Below, one piece after another: positions 1 to 8,218 of a DNA stretch of 64,000 bases. Location: NCBI RefSeq assembly GCF_000012325.1, contig NC_003910.7:1240001-1304000 (forward strand), written 5' to 3'. The DNA is from Colwellia psychrerythraea 34H. Lineage in GTDB: Bacteria; Pseudomonadota; Gammaproteobacteria; Enterobacterales; Alteromonadaceae. The notes under the pieces were generated by a model that saw only the letters and a list, made by a program, of their open reading frames with translations, did not search any database and was not told the DNA's origin. Position 1 is the stretch's first letter. The number at the start of each line of letters is the position of its first letter. The position numbers and the translations under genes were made by a program.

Positions 1-2
1 CT

Positions 3-434
3 GATTTTTTCTTATCCGTTGCTCATGATGAAAATATGCCAGTTAAATTTAAACCGGTAGATTCAGGTGAGAGTTCAAGAACTGAAGCATTAGCAAATAC
101 GCGTGTAACGGGTATGTATAAATTTGGTGATTTACGTTTAGGGGCGATGTTTGTAGATACTGAAGTTGTCAATACAGGTAAGTCTGAAACAGGCTATGCG
201 GCCAATGTTTCTTATAAGATAGGCAAGGTGCTTGCGAAGGTTCAATATCAAGAGTTTTCAGGCGCTGATTCGATAAGTGTTGGTGCAGATTATAAACTAG
301 GTAAAAATACTAAAGTATATGCTTGGTTTACAGATAGAGAAGGCAATGAAGTGACTGCTGGTGATGATGGCGTTGATTACATTCTTGCCACAAAAGGACA
401 GTATTTTGCCCTTGGTATGGAACAAAAATTCTAA
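3..434 (+). CDS. Porin, C-terminal part (5' end outside the window)
   Basis: The frame is open from the window edge, so the gene starts upstream; the Met codon at 36 is internal. The visible 140 or so residues alternate polar and hydrophobic positions in short strands separated by Gly/Asp/Asn-rich turns, as in outer-membrane beta-barrels. The protein ends in Phe, the usual C-terminal residue recognised by the Bam machinery. It resembles general Gram-negative porins that form diffusion channels in the outer membrane. Substrate cannot be judged from the fragment. A strong hairpin follows the stop. The phoB Pho box further downstream points away from this gene. Confidence 0.75.
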   Translation, partial: DFFLSVAHDENMPVKFKPVDSGESSRTEALANTRVTGMYKFGDLRLGAMFVDTEVVNTGKSETGYAANVSYKIGKVLAKVQYQEFSGADSISVGADYKLGKNTKVYAWFTDREGNEVTAGDDGVDYILATKGQYFALGMEQKF

Positions 435-462
435 GGTTTATCGCGAGATTTAATCTTTAATT

Positions 463-505
463 CAAACAAAGCCGTTAATTTCTTGTGAATTAACGGCTTT
501 GTTTG
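463..505 (+). terminator. Rho-independent terminator after the porin gene
   Basis: Perfect 18-bp inverted repeat (463-480 and 488-505) around a 7-nt loop. It starts 28 nt after the porin stop codon and its right arm ends in a T-rich stretch. Confidence 0.8.
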
Positions 506-507
506 TG

Positions 508-821
508 TATACCCAAGCGACTTGAAGATGCGTATTTCAGGATGCCTGAGCGATTCATGCTCAAGACGTCTCTTTTTATTAAGGGGTATTCAGGAGAATA
601 TGCTCCTGCATTCTCTAAGAAACTACATCCATGTATCGCCCTTAAAAAAGAAGACAACGAAGTGCATGGTTTGCACAGACGTCCCCATAGGACTGGTTTA
701 TAAACGCTTTATGCCGCGTTATTGATTTCAATAAGGGAATAACCATTCTCTTTAATCAATGTCTTGCCTAAAGGTGTTTCTAATTCCAGCTGAAACCTGC
801 AACTTCATGTAGTTTGGGTAT
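508..821 (+). repeat. MITE-like interspersed repeat, family 1, copy A
   Basis: The element begins with TATACCCAAGCGACTTGAAG and ends with an imperfect inverted copy of that sequence at about 800-821. Three further copies lie at 21193-21459, 54326-54592 and 57710-57976, each 267 bp; this copy is longer because of extra bases in the middle. It encodes no transposase, so it would have been moved in trans if it is mobile. The reading frame that stays open in the other copies is interrupted here by one TAA at about 701-703. Confidence 0.8.
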
Positions 822-861
822 TTACTTGCTAAAACGTTAAGCTTGTTTGATAATTTTGTTT

Positions 862-879
862 TTGTCATAAAACTGTCAC
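862..879 (+). promoter_or_regulatory. Pho box upstream of phoB
   Basis: TTGTCAT-AAAA-CTGTCAC has the 7-4-7 architecture of a PhoB-binding box, two direct heptamers with 11-bp periodicity. It lies about 100 bp before phoB, which suggests positive autoregulation under phosphate limitation as in Escherichia coli. Confidence 0.85.
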
Positions 880-978
880 TTAACTTCTGCACAATAACTC
901 ATCAAGTGTGAATTTTTGTTAATGTTTGTTTATTAACAGTAGATTGCATCAGTTAGTTATATTATTAGGATGTTTATC

Positions 979-1680
979 ATGAGTAGAAAAATTTTAGTTG
1001 TTGAGGATGAAACTCCTATCAGGGAGATGATTAGCTTTGTATTGGATCAAAATGGTTTTAATGCGATTGAAGCTTGTGATATAGAACAAGCCCTAGCTAA
1101 AATTCACGAACCGTACCCCGATTTAATATTACTCGACTGGATGTTGCCTGGTGGCACGGGAGTTTCGTTAGCAAAAAAACTAAAACAAAATGAGTATACT
1201 CGTAATATTCCAATCATTATGTTGACTGCTCGAAGTGATGAAGATGATAAAGTAAAAGGTTTTGAGGCCGGAGTTGATGACTTTGTAACTAAACCTTTCT
1301 CACCAAAAGAATTAATTGCCCGTATTAAGGCGGTAATCCGTCGTGTATCCCCTACATCTCTTGAAGAAGAAGTTGATTTTCATGGTCTTAAACTAGATCC
1401 TGTTGCTCATCGTGTAGCTATTAACGGTAATAGCTTAGATTTAGGCCCTACCGAGTTTCGCTTATTGCACTTTTTTATGACCCATACAGAAAGAGTATAT
1501 TCACGAGAACAATTACTTGATAATGTTTGGGGCACAAATATTTATGTTGAAGATCGAACTGTTGATGTTCATATCAGACGCTTACGCAAAGCCATCTCTG
1601 GTGAAGGACATGAAGACTTTGTGCAGACTGTCCGTGGCGCTGGTTATCGTTTTTCAAGCAAATTAAAAAAAGTTAGTTAA
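979..1680 (+). CDS. phoB: Phosphate regulon response regulator PhoB
   Basis: OmpR-family response regulator of 233 residues. The N-terminal receiver domain carries the acidic pair E9/D10, the phospho-acceptor Asp53 in LLDWMLPG, and the conserved Lys in [10 protein letters not shown] winged-helix DNA-binding domain covers about residues 130-228. When phosphorylated by PhoR it binds Pho boxes and activates phosphate-scavenging genes. I chose ATG 979 because AGGA at 967-970 sits 8 nt upstream; the ATG at 970 overlaps that ribosome-binding site. Length fits the family (229 in E. coli). A Pho box lies upstream and phoR follows 38 nt downstream. Confidence 0.95.
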   Translation: MSRKILVVEDETPIREMISFVLDQNGFNAIEACDIEQALAKIHEPYPDLILLDWMLPGGTGVSLAKKLKQNEYTRNIPIIMLTARSDEDDKVKGFEAGVDDFVTKPFSPKELIARIKAVIRRVSPTSLEEEVDFHGLKLDPVAHRVAINGNSLDLGPTEFRLLHFFMTHTERVYSREQLLDNVWGTNIYVEDRTVDVHIRRLRKAISGEGHEDFVQTVRGAGYRFSSKLKKVS

Positions 1681-1718
1681 CTGTAACGGCTTCTCTGTTG
1701 AAAAGTAATTAGGCAAGT

Positions 1719-3023
1719 ATGCATTTTCGTTTATCATTTATAAGTATTATTTATCGTTTACTAGGTATATTGCTGGCAAGTGCTTTTGTAGGCTGGTTAT
1801 TCGATTATGTTTTGTTAGTAATGCTTGCAACCAGTATATTTTTATTGGTTTGGCATTATCACCATTTGTTTAAACTGATTAATTGGATCTGGCAATCGAA
1901 AGCTTTATCTCCTCCACAAGCAAAAGGGGTCTGGGGATATTTATATGATGGCTTATATCGACAAGTTAAGCAGCAACGCAATAAGCAAAAACAATTAAAT
2001 GAAAAAATCCGACGTTTTCGAGATGGCGCTGAGGCGCTTCCTGATGCAGCATTAATGTTATCTGAAGAGCTGACCATTGAGTGGGGAAATAAAAAAGCAC
2101 AACGGCTTTTGGGGGTTCGTTGGCCAGATGATTTTGGTCAGCGTATAGATAACTTACTTAGAGCACCCGAATTCTCAGATTATTTAGCGCATGAGAATTT
2201 CGAATACCCTTGTTTATTAGTCTCACCCATTCACTCTGACGTGCAACTTGAAATACGCCTTATGGCCTATGGCAGCGAACATGTATTACTCTTAGCAAGA
2301 GATATATCTAATCTCCAGCGTTTAGAGGACATGCGCCGTGATTTTGTTGCCAATGTCTCACATGAATTAAAAACCCCCTTAACCGTTGTTCGCGGATATG
2401 TTGAAATGATTCAAGCTTCACCAGAAGCATTTGATCCCCATTGGCAAAAAGCATTTCAAACAATTGAAGGACAAGTTTCTCGGATGGATCGTTTAGTTGA
2501 ACAATTACTTAATTTAGCTAAAGTAGAAAATAATAGTGATGATGAAAAACAATGTGTCAATATGGCACAATTAATTCGCACATTAGTTGATGAGGTTACT
2601 TGGCTTAATCAGGAAAAACAGCACCAAATCATGCTAGATATTTCTACTGATGTATCTGTTTTAGGTTTTGAAACTGAATTAAAAAGTGCTTGTGCCAATT
2701 TATTATCTAATGCTATTGCTTATACTCCGCCTAAAGGGTGTATCGAAGTCAGTTGGCGTTTAATGGGCAATAAAGCTATTTTCTCGGTCAAAGATAATGG
2801 CGATGGTATTAAACCTGAGCATGTTAATCGATTAACTGAGCGCTTTTATCGTATAGATAGATCTCGATCTAGAGATACTGGTGGCTCAGGTTTAGGGCTA
2901 GCGATAGTTAAGCATGTTTTGCATCACCATCAAGCTGAACTAATTATTAATAGCCACTGGGGACAAGGGAGTGAATTCTCAATCTATTTTGATCCGAGTA
3001 CCTTGTCTAACCCCTCACGGTAA
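1719..3023 (+). CDS. phoR: Phosphate regulon sensor histidine kinase PhoR
   Basis: Membrane-bound sensor kinase of 434 residues, cotranscribed with phoB. Two hydrophobic segments at about 8-48 anchor it. A charged linker and a PAS-like region (about 95-200) follow. The dimerisation/phosphoacceptor domain contains FVANVSHELKTPL with His215. The ATPase domain shows the N box (NLLSNAIAYTPP), the G1 box (DNGDGI) and the G2 box (GSGLGLAIVKHV). In the known system PhoR has no large periplasmic sensor and reads phosphate through the Pst transporter and PhoU; the short N-terminal region here agrees with that. Neither phoU nor pstCAB is in the window. Confidence 0.95.
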   Translation: MHFRLSFISIIYRLLGILLASAFVGWLFDYVLLVMLATSIFLLVWHYHHLFKLINWIWQSKALSPPQAKGVWGYLYDGLYRQVKQQRNKQKQLNEKIRRFRDGAEALPDAALMLSEELTIEWGNKKAQRLLGVRWPDDFGQRIDNLLRAPEFSDYLAHENFEYPCLLVSPIHSDVQLEIRLMAYGSEHVLLLARDISNLQRLEDMRRDFVANVSHELKTPLTVVRGYVEMIQASPEAFDPHWQKAFQTIEGQVSRMDRLVEQLLNLAKVENNSDDEKQCVNMAQLIRTLVDEVTWLNQEKQHQIMLDISTDVSVLGFETELKSACANLLSNAIAYTPPKGCIEVSWRLMGNKAIFSVKDNGDGIKPEHVNRLTERFYRIDRSRSRDTGGSGLGLAIVKHVLHHHQAELIINSHWGQGSEFSIYFDPSTLSNPSR

Positions 3024-3072
3024 TTATTGACTAGTGATCATAAGAACTAATATAAAATTAACCCCTCTCGTT

Positions 3073-3112
3073 TCGTCATAATTCTGTCATAAAATAGACA
3101 TATAATTGTCAT
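3073..3112 (+). promoter_or_regulatory. Two tandem Pho boxes upstream of the phosphate-binding protein gene
   Basis: Four heptamers recur every 11 bp: TCGTCAT, CTGTCAT, TAGACAT and TTGTCAT, separated by 4-bp AT spacers. This makes two adjacent PhoB sites. The second overlaps the ATG at 3111, so that codon cannot be the translation start and the real start is 3168. A double box is typical of strongly PhoB-activated promoters such as that of pstS. Confidence 0.85.
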
Positions 3113-3167
3113 GTTCACTTCGTATAGTGTGACCAATCAAACAGTTCAAGCTCTTATTGGAGAGACC

Positions 3168-4127
3168 ATGAGTTTTAAAAAAGTTATAAGTATTATTAGT
3201 TTATCAAGTCTTGTTAGTTTATCTGCTTTTGCCCTTGATGAAAAATTACCAGAATATAAAAAAGTTAGTGGTATTTCTGGCAATGTATCTTCAGTTGGCT
3301 CTGATACCTTAGCGAACATGATGACTTTTTGGGCAGAAGATTTTAAGCGTACTTACCCAAATGTAAATGTACAAATTCAGGCTGCTGGTTCGTCAACAGC
3401 GCCACCTGCTTTAACTGAAGCTACTTCAAACCTTGGGCCTATGAGTCGTAAAATGAAAATGCGTGAGATAGAAGCTTTTCAAAAGCGCTATGGTTATAAA
3501 CCTACTCGAGTTCGAGTTGCTATAGATGCTTTGGCTGTTTTTGTTCATAAAGATAATCCATTAGAAGGGTTAACGATTGCGCAAGTTGATGCTGTATTCT
3601 CTAATAACCGTAAGTGTGGTGCTGATAAAGATATTGACCGTTGGGGAGATCTTGGTTTATCGGGCGCATGGACAGGTAAAGATGTGCAATTATATGGAAG
3701 AAACTCTGTTTCTGGCACCTACGGTTACTTTAAGAAGAAAGCGCTATGTAAAGGTGACTTTAAAAACAGTGTGAATGAGCAGCCTGGATCAGCATCAGTT
3801 GTACAGTCGGTATCCGCCTCACTTAACGGAATTGGCTATTCAGGTATAGGTTACCGTACTTCTGGAGTGCGAGCTTTACCATTAGCTAAAAAAGGCCAAG
3901 TCTTTATTGAAGCTAATATGGAAAATGCAATTTCAGGTAAATACCCGTTATCACGCTATTTATACGTCTATGTCAACAAGCACCCGAATAAAGCGCTTCC
4001 ACCAATGGAAGCTGAATTTTTAAAAATGATTCTATCTAAAACAGGTCAAAAAATTGTTGAAAAAGATGGTTATATACCTTTACCAAGTAAAGTTGTTGCC
4101 AAAGAATATAAAAAATTAGGTCTATAA
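3168..4127 (+). CDS. pstS: Periplasmic phosphate-binding protein, PstS family
   Basis: Secreted solute-binding protein of 319 residues. The signal peptide is about residues 1-23 (hydrophobic core [13 protein letters not shown], cleavage near AFA). The mature part begins with the phosphate-binding signature region VGSDTLAN, followed by [11 protein letters not shown] and SRKMK. It belongs to the PstS-like group common in Vibrio and Alteromonadales rather than the E. coli type. It would deliver phosphate to a PstCAB permease encoded elsewhere. ATG 3168 has GGAGAG 3-8 nt upstream. Tandem Pho boxes precede it and a hairpin follows, so it seems to be a single-gene Pho-regulon transcript. Confidence 0.88.
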   Translation: MSFKKVISIISLSSLVSLSAFALDEKLPEYKKVSGISGNVSSVGSDTLANMMTFWAEDFKRTYPNVNVQIQAAGSSTAPPALTEATSNLGPMSRKMKMREIEAFQKRYGYKPTRVRVAIDALAVFVHKDNPLEGLTIAQVDAVFSNNRKCGADKDIDRWGDLGLSGAWTGKDVQLYGRNSVSGTYGYFKKKALCKGDFKNSVNEQPGSASVVQSVSASLNGIGYSGIGYRTSGVRALPLAKKGQVFIEANMENAISGKYPLSRYLYVYVNKHPNKALPPMEAEFLKMILSKTGQKIVEKDGYIPLPSKVVAKEYKKLGL

Positions 4128-4150
4128 TTCTTACAACTATTAGTACCTTT

Positions 4151-4184
4151 AATAGGGCAAGCTATAACGCTAGCTAGCCCTATT
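4151..4184 (+). terminator. Likely terminator after pstS
   Basis: A 12-bp inverted repeat with one mismatch (4151-4162 and 4173-4184), 23 nt after the stop. The following T-run is weak. Confidence 0.55.
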
Positions 4185-4342
4185 CATTTCACCTCGCTCC
4201 AATACACTTCAGTTATTCTTACCACTTTAATTTATACCCAGTTGTGTCAGCTGAATAACTTCCGTTAATATATATATAATTATTTAGTTTCATTGATATA
4301 ATGCATGACAGCAATTGTTGTCGCTTATTTTGAAGGAAAAGT

Positions 4343-5272
4343 ATGGAAATTATTTTAGCTAACCCTCGTGGTTTTTGTGCGGGTGTTGATAGAGCCATTA
4401 GTATTGTCGAACGCGCTTTAGACTTATTTGGTGCCCCTATCTATGTTCGTCATGAAGTTGTTCATAATAAGTTTGTAGTCGATGGTCTAAAAGACCGCGG
4501 TGCTATCTTTGTTGATGAACTTGATGAAGTACCTGATGATAATACGGTTATCTTTAGTGCTCATGGCGTTTCCAAGGCTGTAAGACAAGAAGCTAAAACG
4601 AGAGCATTAAAAGTATTTGATGCTACCTGCCCACTGGTAACGAAAGTTCATATGGAAGTTTCCCGTGTTAGCCGTAAAGATATTGAGTGTATACTTATAG
4701 GTCATGCAGGACATCCTGAAGTTGAAGGTACTATGGGCCAGTATAGTAGTGACTCTGCGGGTATTTATTTAGTTGAATCACCTGAAGATGTCGCAAGTTT
4801 AGTCGTTAAAAATCCAGAAAAATTATATTTTTGTAGCCAAACTACGCTATCTGTAGATGATACTATGGACGTAATCGCTGCTCTTCAAGCTAAATTTCCT
4901 TTGATTGAAGGTCCTCGTAAAGATGATATTTGCTATGCCACTCAAAATCGTCAAGATGCGGTACGTGAAATAGCTGATAAAGTTGATCTTATGTTGGTTG
5001 TAGGAGCCAAAAATAGTTCTAACTCTAACCGTCTTAAAGAACTAGCAAGTAAAATGGGTGTCACCTCATATTTAATCGATACGGCAGAGAATATTGAAAC
5101 GGACTGGTTAACAGGTGTTAATAAAGTCGGGGTAACCGCAGGTGCGTCGGCACCAGCAGTGCTAATCAAGCAAGTGGTTGAAGCGCTAAAAAGCTATGGT
5201 GGCCATCAAGTTATTGAACACCCAGGCAAAGAAGAAAGCATAGTATTTGCAGTCCCAGCTGAATTACGCTAG
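4343..5272 (+). CDS. ispH: 4-hydroxy-3-methylbut-2-enyl diphosphate reductase
   Basis: Last enzyme of the non-mevalonate (MEP) isoprenoid pathway, an Fe-S protein that reduces HMBPP to IPP and DMAPP. The 309 residues keep the three cluster-binding cysteines at the canonical positions Cys12 (NPRGFCAGV), Cys96 (DATCPLV) and Cys197 ([10 protein letters not shown]). The family motifs HEVVHN and GHPEVEGT are also present. Length matches E. coli IspH (316). AAGGAAAAGT precedes the start. It stands alone here; its usual partners lspA and fkpB are not visible. Confidence 0.97.
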   Translation: MEIILANPRGFCAGVDRAISIVERALDLFGAPIYVRHEVVHNKFVVDGLKDRGAIFVDELDEVPDDNTVIFSAHGVSKAVRQEAKTRALKVFDATCPLVTKVHMEVSRVSRKDIECILIGHAGHPEVEGTMGQYSSDSAGIYLVESPEDVASLVVKNPEKLYFCSQTTLSVDDTMDVIAALQAKFPLIEGPRKDDICYATQNRQDAVREIADKVDLMLVVGAKNSSNSNRLKELASKMGVTSYLIDTAENIETDWLTGVNKVGVTAGASAPAVLIKQVVEALKSYGGHQVIEHPGKEESIVFAVPAELR

Positions 5273-5287
5273 TCTTAATTGAATTGT

Positions 5288-5321
5288 AAAAAGTTAATAT
5301 AAATTGTTATGTTAACTTTTT
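5288..5321 (+). terminator. AT-rich hairpin after ispH
   Basis: Perfect 10-bp inverted repeat (5288-5297 and 5312-5321) with an A-run before and a T-run after. The stem is almost all A-T, so it is a weak terminator candidate. Confidence 0.4.
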
Positions 5322-5794
5322 ATTATGTTATCACTGTGCAGTAAATTTATTGAGCATGATGTTAATGTACAGATGTCGGTTTTTGTCTTATTAGTCGTTA
5401 TGTTTTTGTTAATTATTAACTTTTAGTATCGTCGTTGGTTTTAGACTTGAACCGTAGTAGTCGCTGTAAACATTAAAAAAAATGATGAAGTGTTAGGATA
5501 CTACTCTTAATGGGTTGTGCTGTTTTGTGCATTTTAAGGAACGTATTTGTTTCTGTTTTATGTCTCCAGTATCACTAAATTATAACCATGGAAACGGTAG
5601 GGTAGTTATGTTAGTAATACCGCAATTCTATAACTCTAAGTTGTGTAAGCTTAGTATTGAGCTTTATAAAAGAAACTATAGTTATATCCCCCCCCCCCCC
5701 GTGACTCATTTTTTCAGCTGTATTCATGCCAGAACACATTACTTGCCTTTATTTATATAAAAAAATTGTTGAATAATTTTCAGATTAACAAGAT
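5322..5794. other. Non-coding leader region before the pilus operon
   Basis: About 470 bp without a convincing gene. An 81-codon frame at 5515-5760 is low in complexity and crosses the poly-C run, so I do not call it. The region must hold the promoter of the pilV operon, but I could not identify clear -35/-10 elements. Its main feature is the 13-C tract at 5688-5700. Confidence 0.5.
5688..5700 (+). repeat. Homopolymer tract of 13 C, 95 bp before pilV
   Basis: An uninterrupted run of 13 cytosines in an AT-rich intergenic region. Such tracts are prone to slipped-strand length change, and sequencing errors are also common in them. Confidence 0.9.
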
Positions 5795-6388
5795 ATGGAC
5801 GATGAAATGAATAAGTTATCTTATCAAAGAAAGAAACAACAACGGGGAATGAGCTTTATTGAAGTCCTTGTCGGCTTAGTTATTCTTGTAACTGGCATTT
5901 TAGGGGCCGTCGCTATGCAAGCAACGGCTAAACAAGGTAGTTTTGATGCGATGCAACGCTCACTTGCCTCAAGCTTAGCACAAGATATTATTGCTAGGAT
6001 GCGAGCTAATGCTCCTTTAATAAACGCAAACTTAACGTTAAGAGCATATGCTCGCAATGACTATGATGACCCCGCTGTTGGGGTTATTTGTAACACCGTC
6101 AATACCGCCGACGGCTGTCTCTCTGCTGCTATGATCGCTAATGATAGATTTGAGTGGGGACGTGCCCTGACGGGGCAAGACGTAATGCAGGGGGCTAGGC
6201 CTGTCGGAGGCTTAGTTGGCGCTGCGGCATGTATTATCCAGGATGCTGGTGATGTAAATGAATATACCGTAATAGTGAGTTGGCAGGCTAGAAGTGCAAC
6301 TTCAGATAATGCTGCACAAAATTGTGGTGTGGCAGACAGTCGAAACAGACGGCAAGTTGTTGTTCAGGCATTTATTTTTAATATTTAA
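5795..6388 (+). CDS. pilV: Type IV pilus minor pilin PilV
   Basis: Minor pilin of 197 residues. The class III signal sequence reads QQRG-MSFIEVLVGLVILV: prepilin peptidase cleaves after Gly18, Glu is at mature position 5, and a hydrophobic helix follows to about residue 42. The sequence matches the PilV type. The rest is a globular pilin head with Cys pairs. PilV, PilW, PilX and PilE prime pilus assembly and carry the PilY1 adhesin at the tip. It heads the cluster and is followed by pilW after 233 bp. An in-frame ATG at 5807 is a possible alternative start. Confidence 0.88.
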   Translation: MDDEMNKLSYQRKKQQRGMSFIEVLVGLVILVTGILGAVAMQATAKQGSFDAMQRSLASSLAQDIIARMRANAPLINANLTLRAYARNDYDDPAVGVICNTVNTADGCLSAAMIANDRFEWGRALTGQDVMQGARPVGGLVGAAACIIQDAGDVNEYTVIVSWQARSATSDNAAQNCGVADSRNRRQVVVQAFIFNI

Positions 6389-6621
6389 TACGGCAAATAA
6401 GTATTGTTGGCCCTTTAATTCGAACTGACTTTTATTAAGTTAACTATATATAAAGGTCAGTACCAGTTTAAACTCTGTATGGCATCATTGCCTGCACCAT
6501 GCAACTTTGCGGTTAAATATAACACGGTGAAGTAAATGTCGAAAACTCAATAGCCTATAAATTATGCGCTGTAACAGAAAGTGACCACCATTGACGTTGA
6601 TGAAAAAGGAACAAAATAAGT

Positions 6622-7629
6622 ATGTGTAGTAAAAGTATGCATAATAGAACTAAGTTATCAATGAATACCGAAAAAGGTCTGACCTTAGTTGAGCTGATGA
6701 TCAGTTTGTCTATTGGTTTAGTCTTGTTTGCTGGGGTGTTAAGTGTCTTTGTTGGGATGCGGAGCACAACGGCAGAAACATCAACCTACGGTGAATTACA
6801 AGAGAACGGACGTTTTGCTATAAGTGTATTAACAGACGACTTATTAAGGCAAGATTTCTGGGGTGATTATGCTGGGCGTTTTAGTACAAGTAACCTTATA
6901 AGTATACCTGCCGCGGGTTCTGTTGGTAATGATTGTATAGGGGGAGGGGTTAATAATGCTACTTTCCCTCTTGCGGTAGGTCACTTTAGAACAATATGGG
7001 GGCAAACACTAACAGCGGTGGCACCAAATCCTTTGGGGTGTTTTGTTACTCCTGTAAACACTAGAACTAGGCCTAACTCTGACGTTATTCAGCTTAAGCG
7101 AGTGCTAGGTACTCCCAATTTAGCTCCCGCGGCTGCCACATTTTACTTGCGCACTAATCATACCACTGGAGGTATATTTCGAGGTAATGCTCTACCTGTA
7201 ATAAATAACACTCGTACCTGGGAGTATCAGCACCATGTGTATTATGTACGAGAGGACATAGTAGGCAATAATTTTGTGCCTGTATTGATGCAAGGGCGTC
7301 TAGCAAATGGGAATATGGTTTTTAATCCTATTGTTGATGGCATTGAAGTTATTCGTTTTATGTATGGTATTGATACAAATGGAGATGGTGTGGTCAACTC
7401 TTATATCTCTGCATCAGGAGGTAATATGACTGATGCTTTGTGGGATAATGCCGGTGGCTCAAGAATTTTAGCTGTTAAAGTATATGTTTTGGCGCGTAGT
7501 ATTGCACCAGATATGAAGTATACCAATACCAACTCTTATCAATTAGGTGACTTGGCTATAGCGCCAGTAAACGACAATTTTCGACGCCTACTGTTTAGTT
7601 CAACAATAACTTTATATAACGCGAGGTAA
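6622..7629 (+). CDS. pilW: Type IV pilus minor pilin PilW
   Basis: Minor pilin of 335 residues. The prepilin motif EKG-LTLVELMISLSIGLVLFAG has the cleavage Gly at 19 and Glu at mature position 5. The following GVLSVFVGMRST and the block ELQENGRFAISVLTDDLLRQ are characteristic of PilW. AAGGA lies 11 nt before ATG 6622; in-frame ATGs at 6637 and 6661 cannot be excluded. It is tightly linked to pilX (4-nt gap). It acts in the inner membrane and pilus tip complex with PilV, PilX, PilE and PilY1. Confidence 0.88.
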   Translation: MCSKSMHNRTKLSMNTEKGLTLVELMISLSIGLVLFAGVLSVFVGMRSTTAETSTYGELQENGRFAISVLTDDLLRQDFWGDYAGRFSTSNLISIPAAGSVGNDCIGGGVNNATFPLAVGHFRTIWGQTLTAVAPNPLGCFVTPVNTRTRPNSDVIQLKRVLGTPNLAPAAATFYLRTNHTTGGIFRGNALPVINNTRTWEYQHHVYYVREDIVGNNFVPVLMQGRLANGNMVFNPIVDGIEVIRFMYGIDTNGDGVVNSYISASGGNMTDALWDNAGGSRILAVKVYVLARSIAPDMKYTNTNSYQLGDLAIAPVNDNFRRLLFSSTITLYNAR

Positions 7630-7633
7630 ACTA

Positions 7634-8182
7634 ATGACAACATTTTATAAAGGTTATCAGAACTATCACTATCGGGTCAGTTATCTTGCTATTAAAGCAA
7701 ATAAACAAGCAGGGGTTGTTTTAATTGTTTCACTAATTTTTTTGATTGCCTTAACTGCGGTGGCATCTGCACTCATGCTAAATACCACCACTGACATGAA
7801 AATGTCAGGGGCAAGTGAAATGAAAGTAGTTGCTGAGCAAGAAGTTTTTGGTGCTATGGACGAACTTATTTTTCGAGAAGTGTTGCATGGTGTTGGTGAG
7901 TCTAATGCTTTTGCTCTGCCAGTTAGCCGTTTGGCAAATGCTATACCAGTATTAGCCAATTTAACGAGTAGCAATACAGATGGTAATGTCACTAATGCGA
8001 CAATATCTTTGGCTGATAACCCGCTTTTGCTCGAGAAAACTTGCCCTCACTCAAGGGCGGCTTCTTCAGTGCAGGTGTTTACTTGTAATATACTTCGAGT
8101 ACAAATAACTAAGCAATATGGTCGAAACAATAACAGTACAATAACAGTTAATTCAGGGATAGCTCAGCAGTTGTTAAAATAA
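7634..8182 (+). CDS. pilX: Type IV pilus assembly protein PilX
   Basis: Protein of 182 residues with a PilX-type N-terminus. Around residues 27-48 it reads AGVVLIVSLIFLIALTAVA, a transmembrane helix that lacks the FTLIE Glu5 of classical pilins, as is usual in the PilX family. A helix rich in Met, Glu and Ala follows (MKMSGASEMKVVAEQ). GAGG precedes the start. It sits between pilW (4 nt) and pilY1 (36 nt). It is expected to link minor pilins to the pilus tip. Confidence 0.85.
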   Translation: MTTFYKGYQNYHYRVSYLAIKANKQAGVVLIVSLIFLIALTAVASALMLNTTTDMKMSGASEMKVVAEQEVFGAMDELIFREVLHGVGESNAFALPVSRLANAIPVLANLTSSNTDGNVTNATISLADNPLLLEKTCPHSRAASSVQVFTCNILRVQITKQYGRNNNSTITVNSGIAQQLLK

Positions 8183-8218
8183 CGGCGAGGCATTGGTGAA
8201 CGTTATGGGGAGTTTAAA

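Noticed and set aside
503..725. Two overlapping small frames of 66-67 codons
   Set aside because: They lie inside family 1 repeat copy A. I treat them as part of the repeat; the one conserved frame is discussed as a finding, not called as a gene.
3111..3167. Upstream start for the phosphate-binding protein
   Set aside because: The ATG at 3111 is inside a PhoB site; a proper signal peptide and ribosome-binding site belong to ATG 3168.
5515..5760. An 81-codon frame before pilV
   Set aside because: It runs through the C13 tract, has no recognisable domain and lacks a good ribosome-binding site.
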